From: Isoetes taiwanensis
Taxonomy: Eukaryota; Streptophyta; Lycopodiopsida; Isoetales; Isoetaceae
Reading direction: 5' to 3'
Assembly: GCA_021234155.1 (NCBI GenBank)
Contig: JAJEKV010000017.1
Span: forward strand, 1,727,467-1,791,466
Length of the DNA: 64,000 nt
Shown: in pieces, positions 22,476 through 31,806 of the stretch
Position numbering within the stretch: the first letter of the stretch is position 1
Layout of the letters: each line of letters starts with the position of its first letter
Made by a program: the position numbers and the translations under genes
Notes under the pieces: model-generated
What the model saw: the letters and a program-made list of their open reading frames with translations, nothing else
Told to the model about the DNA's origin: nothing
Databases searched by the model: none

Positions 22476-23703
22476 ATGGCGGGCACCAAACAAATAGCTC
22501 GGAACTATCGATCCAGTGAACAGCCTAGCGCCTAAGATAAGAGGCGGATACAACAGCTCCTTCGAGAGCAGCTTCTCGCTCGAGGAGACCAACTTCCATC
22601 AGCTGAGGAGAGCGCTTCGGACGAGCTCCAGGAGGAGGGATCCGAGCAAGGATCACTAGAAGAACTGGTTGACCTCATCAACCAGGAGTTAGATGGAGAA
22701 GAAGAAGTGGAATCCGAAGGCTCGATGGACGAGGAGACTCAAAGAGAGTTCGATCAGATTGAGCAGCAGATACAAGAACAAGAGAGGGTAGAGCAAGAGC
22801 AGGCCGCCCAGGCACCAGATGAACAGAAGGAGCCCACTCCCGAGCCGACCCTGGAAGAAGAACTCGAGACCTGGATCAAAATGCAGGAGGCGAAGTTACA
22901 GCGCAAGAAAAGGAGAAAGGCCGAGAAGAAAAGAAAGCGAGAAGAACAGGAGGCGGAGGAGAAGAAGAAACTCAAGGGAAAGGGCAAGGAGGAGCCCAAG
23001 AGGAAGATGAAGACGACACCCACGGTCAAGCTCGTCATCAACGAACGGCAAGCAGATCAGCCCCCATCCTCTGATGACGAAGATGATGAAGACTACAATC
23101 CTCATCATGAGGTAGGGAGCTCCTCCAAACCAATAGACGAGGATCGGACGGACAGGGATCGGCAGATACAGACACCCCCACCCTACCCCACGTGGGAGAA
23201 GGAGAAGGATCCAAAGAAGCCTCCCCGACCTATGTGGTAGACCATCGCAGGTTCTACCAGAAGAAATTAAAGGCCTACCAGGAATACATGAAGAAGTGGG
23301 AGGCCTACAACTCCTACTATCAGGCAAACAAGGTCACTTACATCGAGGGAGGACGGCCATCGAAGAAGAAAACGCTCAAGCCACCTCCAGAGAAGACGGT
23401 ACCTCCCAAGAAGCCAATAGCGAGGAAGCCCGGATCAAGACTGTCACAAGCAGTTCGGGAAATCCGGCATTTTCAGAGAAGTTACGGCCTTCTCATCCCG
23501 CGTGCACCATTCGCCAGGCTCGTCAAGGAAGTCGTACAGGAGTTCGACTCGAGCATGAGAGTCACAGGTGAAATGCTGCTAGCCTAGCAGAGTAGAAGTT
23601 GATGCAACATTTTGAAGACTCAAGGGCGTGCACTATACACGCCAAAAGAGTAACGTTGATGACCAAGGATATGCACTTGGCAAGCTCCATTAAAGGGGAA
23701 TGA
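22476..23703 (+). CDS. Retrotransposon-borne histone H3-family (CENH3-like) protein, interrupted
   Basis: The frame starts [10 protein letters not shown], like the H3 tail that carries K4. Next comes a ~230-residue charged region: acidic coiled-coil-prone, then Lys/Arg-rich, then DDEDDEDY. A basic segment [11 protein letters not shown] leads into a histone fold. The αN/α1 region reads [17 protein letters not shown] and APFARLVKE; α2/L2/α3 reads [17 protein letters not shown] then TKDMHLA. REIRHFQ, LLIP-APF and RVTLM-KD are closer to CENH3 than to canonical H3, while loop 1 is H3-like in length. Breaks: in-frame TAA at 22,533-22,535, a frame change near 23,200-23,240, a stop at 23,585 and another frame change before 23,599. 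Some breaks may be consensus errors. In the nucleus it would be expected to form nucleosomes or engage histone chaperones (inference). Confidence 0.85.
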
Positions 23704-23717
23704 TAAATGTTGTAAAT

Positions 23718-23736
23718 AATAAATTTTATAAATAAA
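23718..23736 (+). terminator. Candidate poly(A) signals of the H3-like gene
   Basis: AATAAA occurs at 23,718-23,723 and again at 23,731-23,736, 15-30 bp after the terminal TGA at 23,701. This fits a separate transcript ending here. AT-rich context makes chance occurrence possible. Confidence 0.45.
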
Positions 23737-23849
23737 AAGTTGTTTTGGGTAAGTTATAAGTACATAAATGTTATTAATTAGGTTGAATTAGCAATAATTG
23801 CCTTTTGTTTTAGTAAATTGGACATCATAGGGCCAAAAAGTGAGAAGTT

Positions 23850-23914
23850 ACTCACGGTATGCACCAGGACCTCGACCTAAATTTTAGGCCAGCCTTCTAG
23901 CGCACATCGTGAGT
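23850..23914 (+). promoter_or_regulatory. 64-bp inverted-repeat element, copy 3 (upstream of the second extra gene)
   Basis: ACTCACGGTATGCACCAGG...GCGCACATCGTGAGT, core GACCTAAATTTTAGGCC. It has the same architecture as the copies at 21,987 and 22,199. Confidence 0.7.
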
Positions 23915-24052
23915 ATTTCACACCAAAACGTGTCCCAGACATCTCCAAACTGGCCAAGTAAGGGTTCAATCCTGCATATCTCGATGAGACCATCATGTTT
24001 TGACCCTTAGTTCATCCCGTTTAGATAAGTTTTGACCAAATAGGGCCAATTT

Positions 24053-24117
24053 ACTCACGGTATACGCCAGGACCTCGACCTAAATTTTAGGTCAGCCTTC
24101 TAGCGCACACCGTGAGT
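24053..24117 (+). promoter_or_regulatory. 64-bp inverted-repeat element, copy 4 (upstream of the second extra gene)
   Basis: ACTCACGGTATACGCCAGG...GCGCACACCGTGAGT has near-perfect outer arms and a perfect inner palindrome GACCTAAATTTTAGGTC. It is the best preserved copy and begins about 203 bp after copy 3. Confidence 0.75.
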
Positions 24118-24310
24118 ACTTTCAACATTATCTCTTTCATCCACCTCCAATTGACCTCAAGTTTGTTGCAATAGGTTCATTAGATAGTCTTATTCATGCT
24201 TAGAACTTCAAACTAGCCTTCAAATCCTCATTTTGACCTCAAAATAGGTGAGATTTGCCAAACCAAAAAATTTTCTAAGTTTTCCAAAAATTAGGGTTTT
24301 CCCCTTTTCC

Positions 24311-24319
24311 TATAAATAG
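24311..24319 (+). promoter_or_regulatory. Internal TATA box for the second extra gene
   Basis: TATAAATAG. The leader after it (TTTGCTCCCAGGTTTTAGGCGATTTT) resembles the leader of the H3-like gene (TTAGCTCCCGCATTTCGAGGCGATTTTT), so the two promoter-leader modules look duplicated from one ancestor. Confidence 0.6.
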
Positions 24320-24431
24320 GGCCCCCATATCTCACTTAGCATCTTACAGGTTTGCTCCCAGGTTTTAGGCGATTTTCCAGCTCCTTTAGGCGCTTCAAGA
24401 GCTATTTGTTAGTCCAATTCACTCAAGATCA

Positions 24432-25967
24432 ATGGCAACCGGCAGATTTCGTGGCGATGGTACTAGCCAATGCTTATGTAGCCGAGGGCATATCAATGCC
24501 ATCTTCGAAGTTTTTCAGAAGGAGATAGACATCCAAGCCACCTTGCATGCAACCCCATCCTACATGGAAGTCATGACTGAGTTCCAAGCTAGGGTAGGAC
24601 CATCCTTAGTACAGCTTCCCCCTTGTACAGGATATTTTGTTCCCAAGCAGTCCCTCCAAGCAGCCTTGAGTGATGTCCCCAACATTGCCAAGTACCTGAA
24701 CAATAAGGTTGCTAGATTGCCAGACTACATAGTCATGACAGTAAATAGGGCGAAGTATTTCTCCTATACCGTTGCCTTAGCCATCTTCCTCTCTCACCAT
24801 GCCCTGATCCCAATTGGGGAACCATCTATTCTGGCCTTGGATGTGGACCCCTTAGCCTCTTTAACAGAAGGTCAGTTCCTCTTGCAGTATCAAGCAGAGC
24901 AAGAGGGAAGAGCCAAGATCTAAGAGCTCGACTCGGGCAGCGAAGACTACGCCGAGTTCGACCCCACCAGGAGCAAAGACAAGCGAGGCAGGAGATCCAG
25001 TCCATTCGACCGAGAACCGACCCACGGGATCGCCTCCCCCACTCGGGCTAGGTATCACAAGCCTAGCTCCCATCATCATCAACGGCCAAGAGTATTTGCT
25101 CCTAAGTGACATCCAGAACCTCCCCGGAATGCGAGCGAGCCAGTACAGGGCGCGAACGAGTTCTTTGCACCTCTGGCGGCAACAACGGATCCGATGACTT
25201 CATCGATCGGGAGGCTTTGACTTCCCAATCCATTTAAGGGAAGCCGACACCTACACCCGGGAGTCAACTTCACATATCCGTATATAGCGGCGATTCGGCA
25301 AATGATGACAAAAGGGACCCGCCTTCAGAAGAAGAATTCTACGCCATCCAAGAACGGATGGGGATCCGTGGCAAGACCACAAATATTTTGATGCCAAGTT
25401 CTTCGACATCAGCCCCCATAGGTGTCCAGAGAAGAGGCGAGATCGACCTTACCAGAATCGCCTCAACAATAAGAGACCACAGACCCCACGAAATTCAATG
25501 CGATGAATATCGCGGAAGACATAGAGCCGGTGCCCGAGCCGACGAAGAATCAACAACGAGGAGCCGAGACAGGTCGCTAAGGTACTACCTTCCTCTGCTA
25601 TTGGACGGGAGAATAGCGGTCATCCACCGCAAGTTCAGTCCAAGGGGCGAAGAAGGAGTATTCATGCTCATCGCACTCTCAGGATTTGGTAGGCACGGTC
25701 GGCTGATCTCATCAGTTGATCATGTCATCCTAGTCAAGAGAACAGTGGCACTGGATATTTTCGACTTCGCGGTACCCTACCGACGGCAAGGAAGATTAGC
25801 AGTGACCACGGCCTATACTTCCGACCGCAGGGTAGAAGACTTGGTAACAGCCTGCAGGGCGGGACACCAATGAACATTCTCAGAAACTTGGGACGCTCGG
25901 TAGGAACGGCCCAGGTTAAGAAGTTCCTCAAGGATAACCCATCCTTCCGGCGATTCAAGAATAGTTA
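24432..25967 (+). CDS. Second extra retrotransposon protein, unrecognised, interrupted
   Basis: The first segment (24,432-24,923, 163 codons) starts MATGRFRGDG and is a mixed α/β-like soluble sequence. After an in-frame TAA at 24,921 the same frame continues with an acidic/basic stretch (ELDSGSEDYAEFDPTRSKD) to about 25,107. Beyond that, coding-like peptides appear in changing frames, including one open frame at 25,358-25,873 and a C-terminal NILRNLGRSVGTAQVKKFLK ending at 25,967. I do not recognise a family; it lacks zinc-knuckle, protease or polymerase motifs. Its position and promoter module parallel the H3-like gene, so the two may act together. A duplicated gag-like function is an alternative. 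Confidence 0.5.
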
Positions 25968-26002
25968 GACTTTTTGATCCCGGAAGCATTGTAATGAAGC
26001 TA

Positions 26003-26041
26003 CTATATATATAAATACAGCAAACACATATAATGCAATAA
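26003..26041 (+). promoter_or_regulatory. TATA-like run and AATAAA between the second extra gene and gag
   Basis: TATATATATAAATACAG at 26,003-26,019 and AATAAA at 26,036-26,041 lie in the ~100-bp gap between the stop at 25,967 and the first gag-side ATG at 26,067. They could be a poly(A) region for the upstream unit or a core promoter for gag-pol; the sequence does not decide. Confidence 0.35.
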
Positions 26042-26066
26042 AACAAACAAAGCTAACCGTAAAGCT

Positions 26067-28117
26067 ATGACCTACTTGTGTATGCGGCTAGAGGTCCAGG
26101 AACAGCTGAACAAGACCGGCGAGTCCATAGAGATGAAGAGACGCCGGCCAGACAGCACCTATCAAGGAACCTGTACGAGGAATTCGGTCCCATGACTCCC
26201 TAAGAGGAGATGTCGCAGATGAGATCTGATCTTCAAGAGATAAAGGCCTTATTAGCAGCACAAGCAGTAGTTGGGCCAGACCACAACGTCCAGTTGCCAC
26301 AAGCACCACCTCCAAAGACAGGAAAGGATAAGAAGAAGAGCAAGAGAAAGAGGTCCCCTAGCACGGAATCCTCCGACACAAGCTCGGATTCGGACTCTGA
26401 TTCCGAGGAAGAGGCAGAACAGGTGCAGGACCGTAGAGACGGCAGACTCAGGGACACAAGGACCTCAGACTACCAGAAGAAAGTAGACTCTGCACTGAGC
26501 AATATGTGGAAGGCAAGAAAGCTCGAACAGTTCTTAGATGACAGTCGGTCAGACGTGGAGGCAGAGGCCTGGCTGGATGAGATGAGGGAATATGGGAATG
26601 CATACGGAATGAAGGACAAAGACAAAGGCAGGGTAGCTACAACCAACCTTAAAGGTGCAGCCATGATATGGTGGAAGGGCTATGCCAAGGCCCATGGGTT
26701 GAGCAGGGATAGCTGCAGGTTCAAGAAATTTTCAAAGGCATTCAAGCGCCACTATGTGCCAAGGGAGCACAAATGCCACATGATGCAGCAATTCTATCGG
26801 CTACAGCAGGGCAACAAGTCCGTGTAGAAATACACGGAAGAGTTCATGAAACTAAGGCTTTATGTGCCGAAGCTGAGTGAACGCCATGCACTGGAAGGGT
26901 ACATCGAGGGATTAAACGATGAGATAAGGAAGCTGATAAGAGCAATCAACCCTCGAACAGTATCAGAAGCGGAATCGAAAAGCAGTCAGCCTACAAGGAT
27001 CCGACCCTCGAAACAATGGGCAAAACAGCAGTACTATCAGGATAAGGGCAAAGCATCAGGGAGTTATAGCCCTAGAGCAGCTAGTCCAAGACCAGCAAAA
27101 GCTCCATACAGTGGCAATTACGGGAAGCAGCAGGAAAAGAAACAGGTATCCTTCAAGGATAAGCCGCAGCAGGAAGGGTCAAATTACTCGAAAGTGGTGC
27201 GATCCTTTTTACAAGCAATGCCTAAGGAGAAGAGGCAGGAGTGCATTGAGAAACAGCTCTGTTTCAGGTGCTTCCAACCAGGCCACAGAACAGCAAACTG
27301 CCCCTTTGTCATGAATGCGGCATTAGCAGAGTTGGGTGGATGGGAGACTCCCTCTGACGACGACGGTGGGGAAGCACGCGACTTCATTCAGGGTGAGTGT
27401 CATATCTTTGTAGCCATAGATTCAGACCAAGTAAAAAATCAGTATCAGGTAATCTCCACAGTAGGGAAGGCCAAGGCCAAGTCTTTTATAGTCCTGATAG
27501 ATACGGGGAGCACCCACAACTTCGCGTCTCCAAGAATGGTTGAGATGTTGAAGCTCAAGCCGTTGAAGTCAAAGCCGAGACCCGTGGTGTTAGCAAGTGG
27601 GGCAATGAGACACACGGCAGGCAAGAGGATAAATTTCGACATCGATTTGCCAGGGATCAACATCCAAATGGGAGCAGAAGTAATGAACATCGGCAAATAT
27701 GATTTGATAATAGGAATGGAGTATCTTGGACCAGCAGGAGCCATCATTGATTGTGGAAAGCGGAAGGTGACCTTCACGGCGCCCAATGGCAAAATCATAG
27801 AAATTGCAGGTAAAGAAGTTGTTTCCATCATACAGTATATGTCTAGTAAGCGGCTGCTCAAGTGCATAAAGAGCGAGCATGTAGCCTATGTCTTCAAGCT
27901 CCAGATCGAAGAGCCCGAGTCAGAAGAAAGCAAGGAAGATAAGGTGCTCAGCAAATTACCAAAACAGATAGCTAAGTTGGTAAAGGAGTTCCACGATCTC
28001 TTCCCAGACGAGATCAAGCAGATTCCTCCTTACAGGGGAGTCGAGTGCGGGATAGCACTCGAATCAGGTACGAAGTCGACGAGCAAAGCACCGTACAGGA
28101 TGACGATGCAGAGCTAG
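26067..28117 (+). CDS. Gag and protease region of the chromovirus (interrupted)
   Basis: The main frame runs from 26,210, with a short upstream piece from 26,067 in another frame. It holds a Lys/Ser-rich N-terminus, the gag capsid core with [10 protein letters not shown], an in-frame TAG at 26,825-26,827, then a basic linker. A CCHC zinc knuckle [14 protein letters not shown] lies at 27,260-27,301, and the retropepsin active site DTGSTHNF at 27,500-27,523. A second protease landmark, DLIIGMEYL, follows. The start of reverse transcriptase ([12 protein letters not shown]) is reached before the frame breaks at 28,117. Gag packages the RNA; the aspartic protease cleaves the polyprotein. Confidence 0.93.
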
Positions 28118-28900
28118 CCGAGTTGAAGAAGCAATTGCAGGAGTTGCTTGACCTAGGGTTCATTAGACCTAGCGTCTCACCATTTGGGGCACCCATCCTT
28201 TTTGTGAAGAAGAAGGATGGCAGCTTGAGGATGTGCATAGATTACAGACAGCTAAACAAGCACGCCATCAAGAATAAGTATGCACTCTCTAGATTGGACG
28301 ACCTGATGGATCAGCTCCAAGGCGCGAAGGTTTTCTCCAAAATAGACCCGAGGTCAGGGTACCATCAGATCAGGATTAATTAAGGAAGAAGACGTCCACA
28401 AAACAACATTCAGGACCAGGTATGGGCATTACGAGTTCATCTTAATGTCGTTTGGCTTGTCAAATGCCCCAGCAACGTTCAACGTTCATGAGGCTTATGA
28501 ACGACATCTTCGGGGAGTTCTTGGATACTTTTGTCGTAGTATTCTTTGATGATATTCTGGTGTACAGCAAATCCCTGGAAGAACACGTACAACACCTAAG
28601 GAAAGTGCTCGAGAAACTAAGAAGGCACCAGTTGTACGCTAAGTTGTCGAAGTGCCACTTCGCAACGGAGAGGGTAGAATACCTGGGGCACGTGATCTCA
28701 GCAGAGGGGATTTCGACGGATCCTGCCAAGATTGAAGCAGTCATACATTGGCCAGCGCCGAAGAACATCCACGAGGTCAGAAGCTTTCTCGGCCTAGCAG
28801 GGTATTATAGGAAGTTCGTGAAGAACTTTGCAAAAATAGCAGCCCCGCTAACGGATTTGACGAGGGCGGAAAAATTAAAGAATTGGGCGACCGCGTAAGA
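28045..28900 (+). CDS. Reverse transcriptase domain (frameshifted)
   Basis: Two overlapping-frame pieces cover the palm: MCIDYRQLN and [15 protein letters not shown] in 28,045-28,383, then after a frameshift [13 protein letters not shown] and the catalytic FFDDILVYS at about 28,541-28,567. The piece ends with [10 protein letters not shown] and the connection motif [22 protein letters not shown]. The catalytic Asp pair is intact. Breaks at about 28,117, 28,381 and 28,485 prevent a continuous product. Domain order and motifs are those of Ty3/gypsy. Confidence 0.95.
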
Positions 28901-29330
28901 AAGCCCAAGCGATTCGAGATGTTGAAGGAAGCTTTAACAACCGCCCCATCCTAACCCCCGCCGGACCCGTGAGAAGGACAAACTTGTGGCGGCGGATGTA
29001 AGTAAAATTGCCACAGTGCAGATTGATGGAAGAGCGGTAGTGGCTTATGACTCTCGGAAGATGAACGGCGCCAAAACGCCGCTACCCGACTCATGACCGT
29101 TGCTTTGCTTGCGGTTGTCGAGCACCGAGAATTTGGAGACACTACCGTTGGGAAGGAAGTTCCACTGACCGCGGATCATCGAGCCTCCAATACGTGTTCA
29201 CGCAACCACATCTCAACCCGAGGCAAACGAAGGTGGATGGAGTTCCTCAAGAATCACGATTTTGATATAGTTTATGTCGGGAAGCTCGATGTGGTAGCGG
29301 ATGCGCTTTTAAGGCATCCTCGACAACAAA
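28900..29330 (+). CDS. RNase H domain (heavily frameshifted)
   Basis: Peptides in several frames match the gypsy RNase H: AVVAYDSRKMN near 29,025-29,060, LTADHRAS near 29,165, and RRWMEFLKNHDFDIVYV then VVADAL at 29,230-29,315. At least three frame changes occur in about 400 bp, more than in the gag region. Dense breaks here may be decay or consensus error. Confidence 0.8.
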
Positions 29331-29449
29331 AGTCCATTTGCAATGCAATCTCGACGCCACCGGCTGACTTGAAAAAGAAGATCGAAGAAACCTTGCCCGA
29401 TGCACGCGAACTTCAAGGAAGTGTGGGCGAAGCTTGTGCAAGGAGGCAA

Positions 29450-30240
29450 GAACAGATAAGGAGAGGGAAACCTTCAAGAATTTTAAGAAGGAAGGTAACC
29501 TTTTGTACCATAAGAATAAGTTGTGTGTGCCCGATTCATCGAGTGAGGAAGTTGATTCTCCACGACACCCACAATCCAATAGGCGGCCACGCAGATTTAT
29601 GAAGATATATTTCAAAGTCGCAAGAAGCTTATTATTGGCCGTGGATGAAGAAACGGATAGCTCGCTACATCAAAGAGTGTCACCGTTTGGTCGCCAGACG
29701 GCGGCGCAGCGACTTCAATTCCGTGAGCATTGGAACCATTGGCGGTGCGAACGCTAAGTGGGAAGTCATCGCGATGGACTTCATAACAGGGCTCCGAGAG
29801 GACAAAGAAGAGGAAAAGATGCCCCGATGGTTGTGATCGACAAGGGTCGAAGATGGCACACGCTTGTGCCTTGCGGGACCAAACCGCCCTTGGATACGTG
29901 GCCTCTCTTTCACGTAAGGAAATCTTCAGCTCCATGGTATGCCGAGAGATCATCTCCGACGACCCGAAGTTCATGAGTGCCTTTTGGCGATCTTTTGGCG
30001 GCGATCCGCATTTAAGCCGCCCATGAGCGGCCTATCATCCTAAGACGGATGGGCGAACGGACCAACAGAATCTTGGAAGATATGCTAAGAAACTATGTCC
30101 GGAACAAGCGGTAAGTGGGAAGATTATATTCACTTGGTTGAGTTCGCATAATAGCACCAAGCAGAATCATCCCGCATGTCGCCGCTCATGATCAACTACG
30201 GCTACCAATGTCTAACTCCGCACACTTTGGCACAATCCCG
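29450..30240 (+). CDS. Integrase zinc-binding and catalytic core (frameshifted)
   Basis: The HHCC-type region is visible as LILHDTHNPIGGHADL at about 29,550-29,600, with YIKECH following near 29,670. The catalytic core shows WEVIAMDFITGL (first Asp) near 29,760 and, in other frames, PKFMSAFW and the HPKTDG-type motif near 30,030-30,060. Multiple stops and frame changes make it non-functional as read. Confidence 0.85.
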
Positions 30241-30379
30241 TGTCAAAGGTAGAGGTTTCACGAAGAAATGTTGGCCGACATGCGGCCCGGGTAGAAGAGG
30301 CCCGGGATATTTTCTTGCAGCAAGGAGTCGACAAAAGAGCGTGCCGGGCGAAAACACCGGACGGTCGAGAGAGTTCCGT

Positions 30380-30853
30380 GTTGGCGACAACGTCCCGCTC
30401 AAGATCAAAGTGAAGCAGGAAAAGCTCCGCATCGGAAATTGTAAGAAGCTTGCTCCAAGATGGGCTGGCCCCTTCAAAATAGCCAAGAGAGTAGGTAACC
30501 AATCCTACAAGTTAGAGCTACCAGCACACCTGAAAATTCATAAAGTCTTCCACGTAAGTTTCCTGAAGAAGCATACTCCAAACCCAGAAGAAGTCTTGGA
30601 TACGCCAACGTTGTTGGAAATGACAGAAGAGCAGCTAGAGATAGTCCCAGACTTGATCCTTGATAAGACGATCAAGAAGATAAGGAGATCAGAATTTCTC
30701 CAATATTTGGTCAAGTGGAAACACTTGCAAGTGGAAGACGCGACATGGGTACTTAAGAAGGACCTGATAAAGCAGTACCCGCAATTCATGGAGCAATGGG
30801 ACGACAAGGTCATCTCTGAAGTAATCGGCTCAGACATGTCAATTTATGTTTAG
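30380..30853 (+). CDS. Integrase C-terminal domain plus chromodomain
   Basis: One open frame (from 30,176) gives the integrase C-terminal GPFKIAKRVGNQSYKLELP and the chromovirus-typical KIHKVFHVSFLKKH. A chromodomain follows at about 30,629-30,790: EIVPDLILDKTIKK, YLVKWKHL, EDATWV. The VKWK and ATW tryptophans of the methyl-lysine cage region are present. Chromodomains of chromoviruses bind modified histone tails and bias integration. This module is uninterrupted, with stop TAG at 30,851. Confidence 0.95.
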   Translation, partial: VGDNVPLKIKVKQEKLRIGNCKKLAPRWAGPFKIAKRVGNQSYKLELPAHLKIHKVFHVSFLKKHTPNPEEVLDTPTLLEMTEEQLEIVPDLILDKTIKKIRRSEFLQYLVKWKHLQVEDATWVLKKDLIKQYPQFMEQWDDKVISEVIGSDMSIYV

Positions 30854-31793
30854 ATTAATTGATGTGTAGTTAAGATTAATCTACGCATGCAGCCTATACT
30901 AGGTATGGGTTGCATGCGTAATTGCCGATGATGGGACCACTACGGTGATCTCTAGGACGTGATGTAATGTCATTGTAGGCATGACCGCAGTTTTGCTTGG
31001 ATTAGTTAGGCAAATGGTGAACATGAGTAATGTTGCACCGTAATGTGTCCATAGGGGAAGGACATGCGATTAAAGGTAGAAGTGAACATGGGCGAGGATG
31101 AGATCATCAGGGATGTTCTCTAGCTTAAACCCCTTGGGCCATGATGCACTGGGGTATGCATGATCAGGGAGGTCATGCATAAGGTAGCATCCAATCATGG
31201 GCTATGATAGGATCGTCTTAAATGACCCTTACGCTTAAACCCTCATGGGCCATGATCGAGTGCGTGGTATAGGCATTATAGAGGCTGTCTCCACGGCCAC
31301 GATGGAAGAAGCATCCTCTTCCTACGTCGGGAGATTAGTCATGCATTCATTTAGTTAATTAGATGGGTGGTTACCTTATAACCATAATTTTATTAATAAT
31401 TAAAATGGTACTAACGTAGTATCGACCTGCAGGCCAATAGAGCGCTCCGGAGGGCAAGGAGGTCGAGCTACGAAGACTTGTAACACAATTTTGTTAGAAT
31501 GTGTTGCAAGGAATGAAGAGTACCTCGAAGGATAATTGTACATGAAATTGTTAAAACTTGATAAATTTAAACGTTGTATTAAGTGAGGCTAGTAAATACC
31601 TTGCTTTAATGAAGTTATGAATTGATAAGTTATTGGGATAATGTAATGTCGTAGTAATGGCTTTAAAAATATTACCTTAACATAATTTTAACAATTGTGT
31701 AAGTATAATAATAAGTTGTATGCATCAAGTTGGTTGCAGGAAAAGAAGATCCCAAGGTGGGAAGACCCACGATGCTGCGGACAGCATCATTTC
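30854..31793 (+). other. Retrotransposon 3' untranslated region
   Basis: About 940 bp without a gene. It contains a diverged tandem motif (GCTTAAACCC..TGGGCCATGAT, near 31,122 and 31,231) and, next to the PPT, a perfect 7-bp hairpin GATGCTG-CGGA-CAGCATC at 31,771-31,788. Confidence 0.6.
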
Positions 31794-31806
31794 AAGGTGG
31801 GGAGAA
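31794..31806 (+). other. Polypurine tract
   Basis: AAGGTGGGGAGAA directly abuts the 3' LTR, the usual place for plus-strand priming. A similar AAGGTGGGAAG lies 40 bp upstream. Confidence 0.9.

Noticed and set aside
22754-23327. Minus-strand hydrophobic frames opposite the H3-like gene
   Set aside because: Shadow of the Lys/Glu-rich coding strand.
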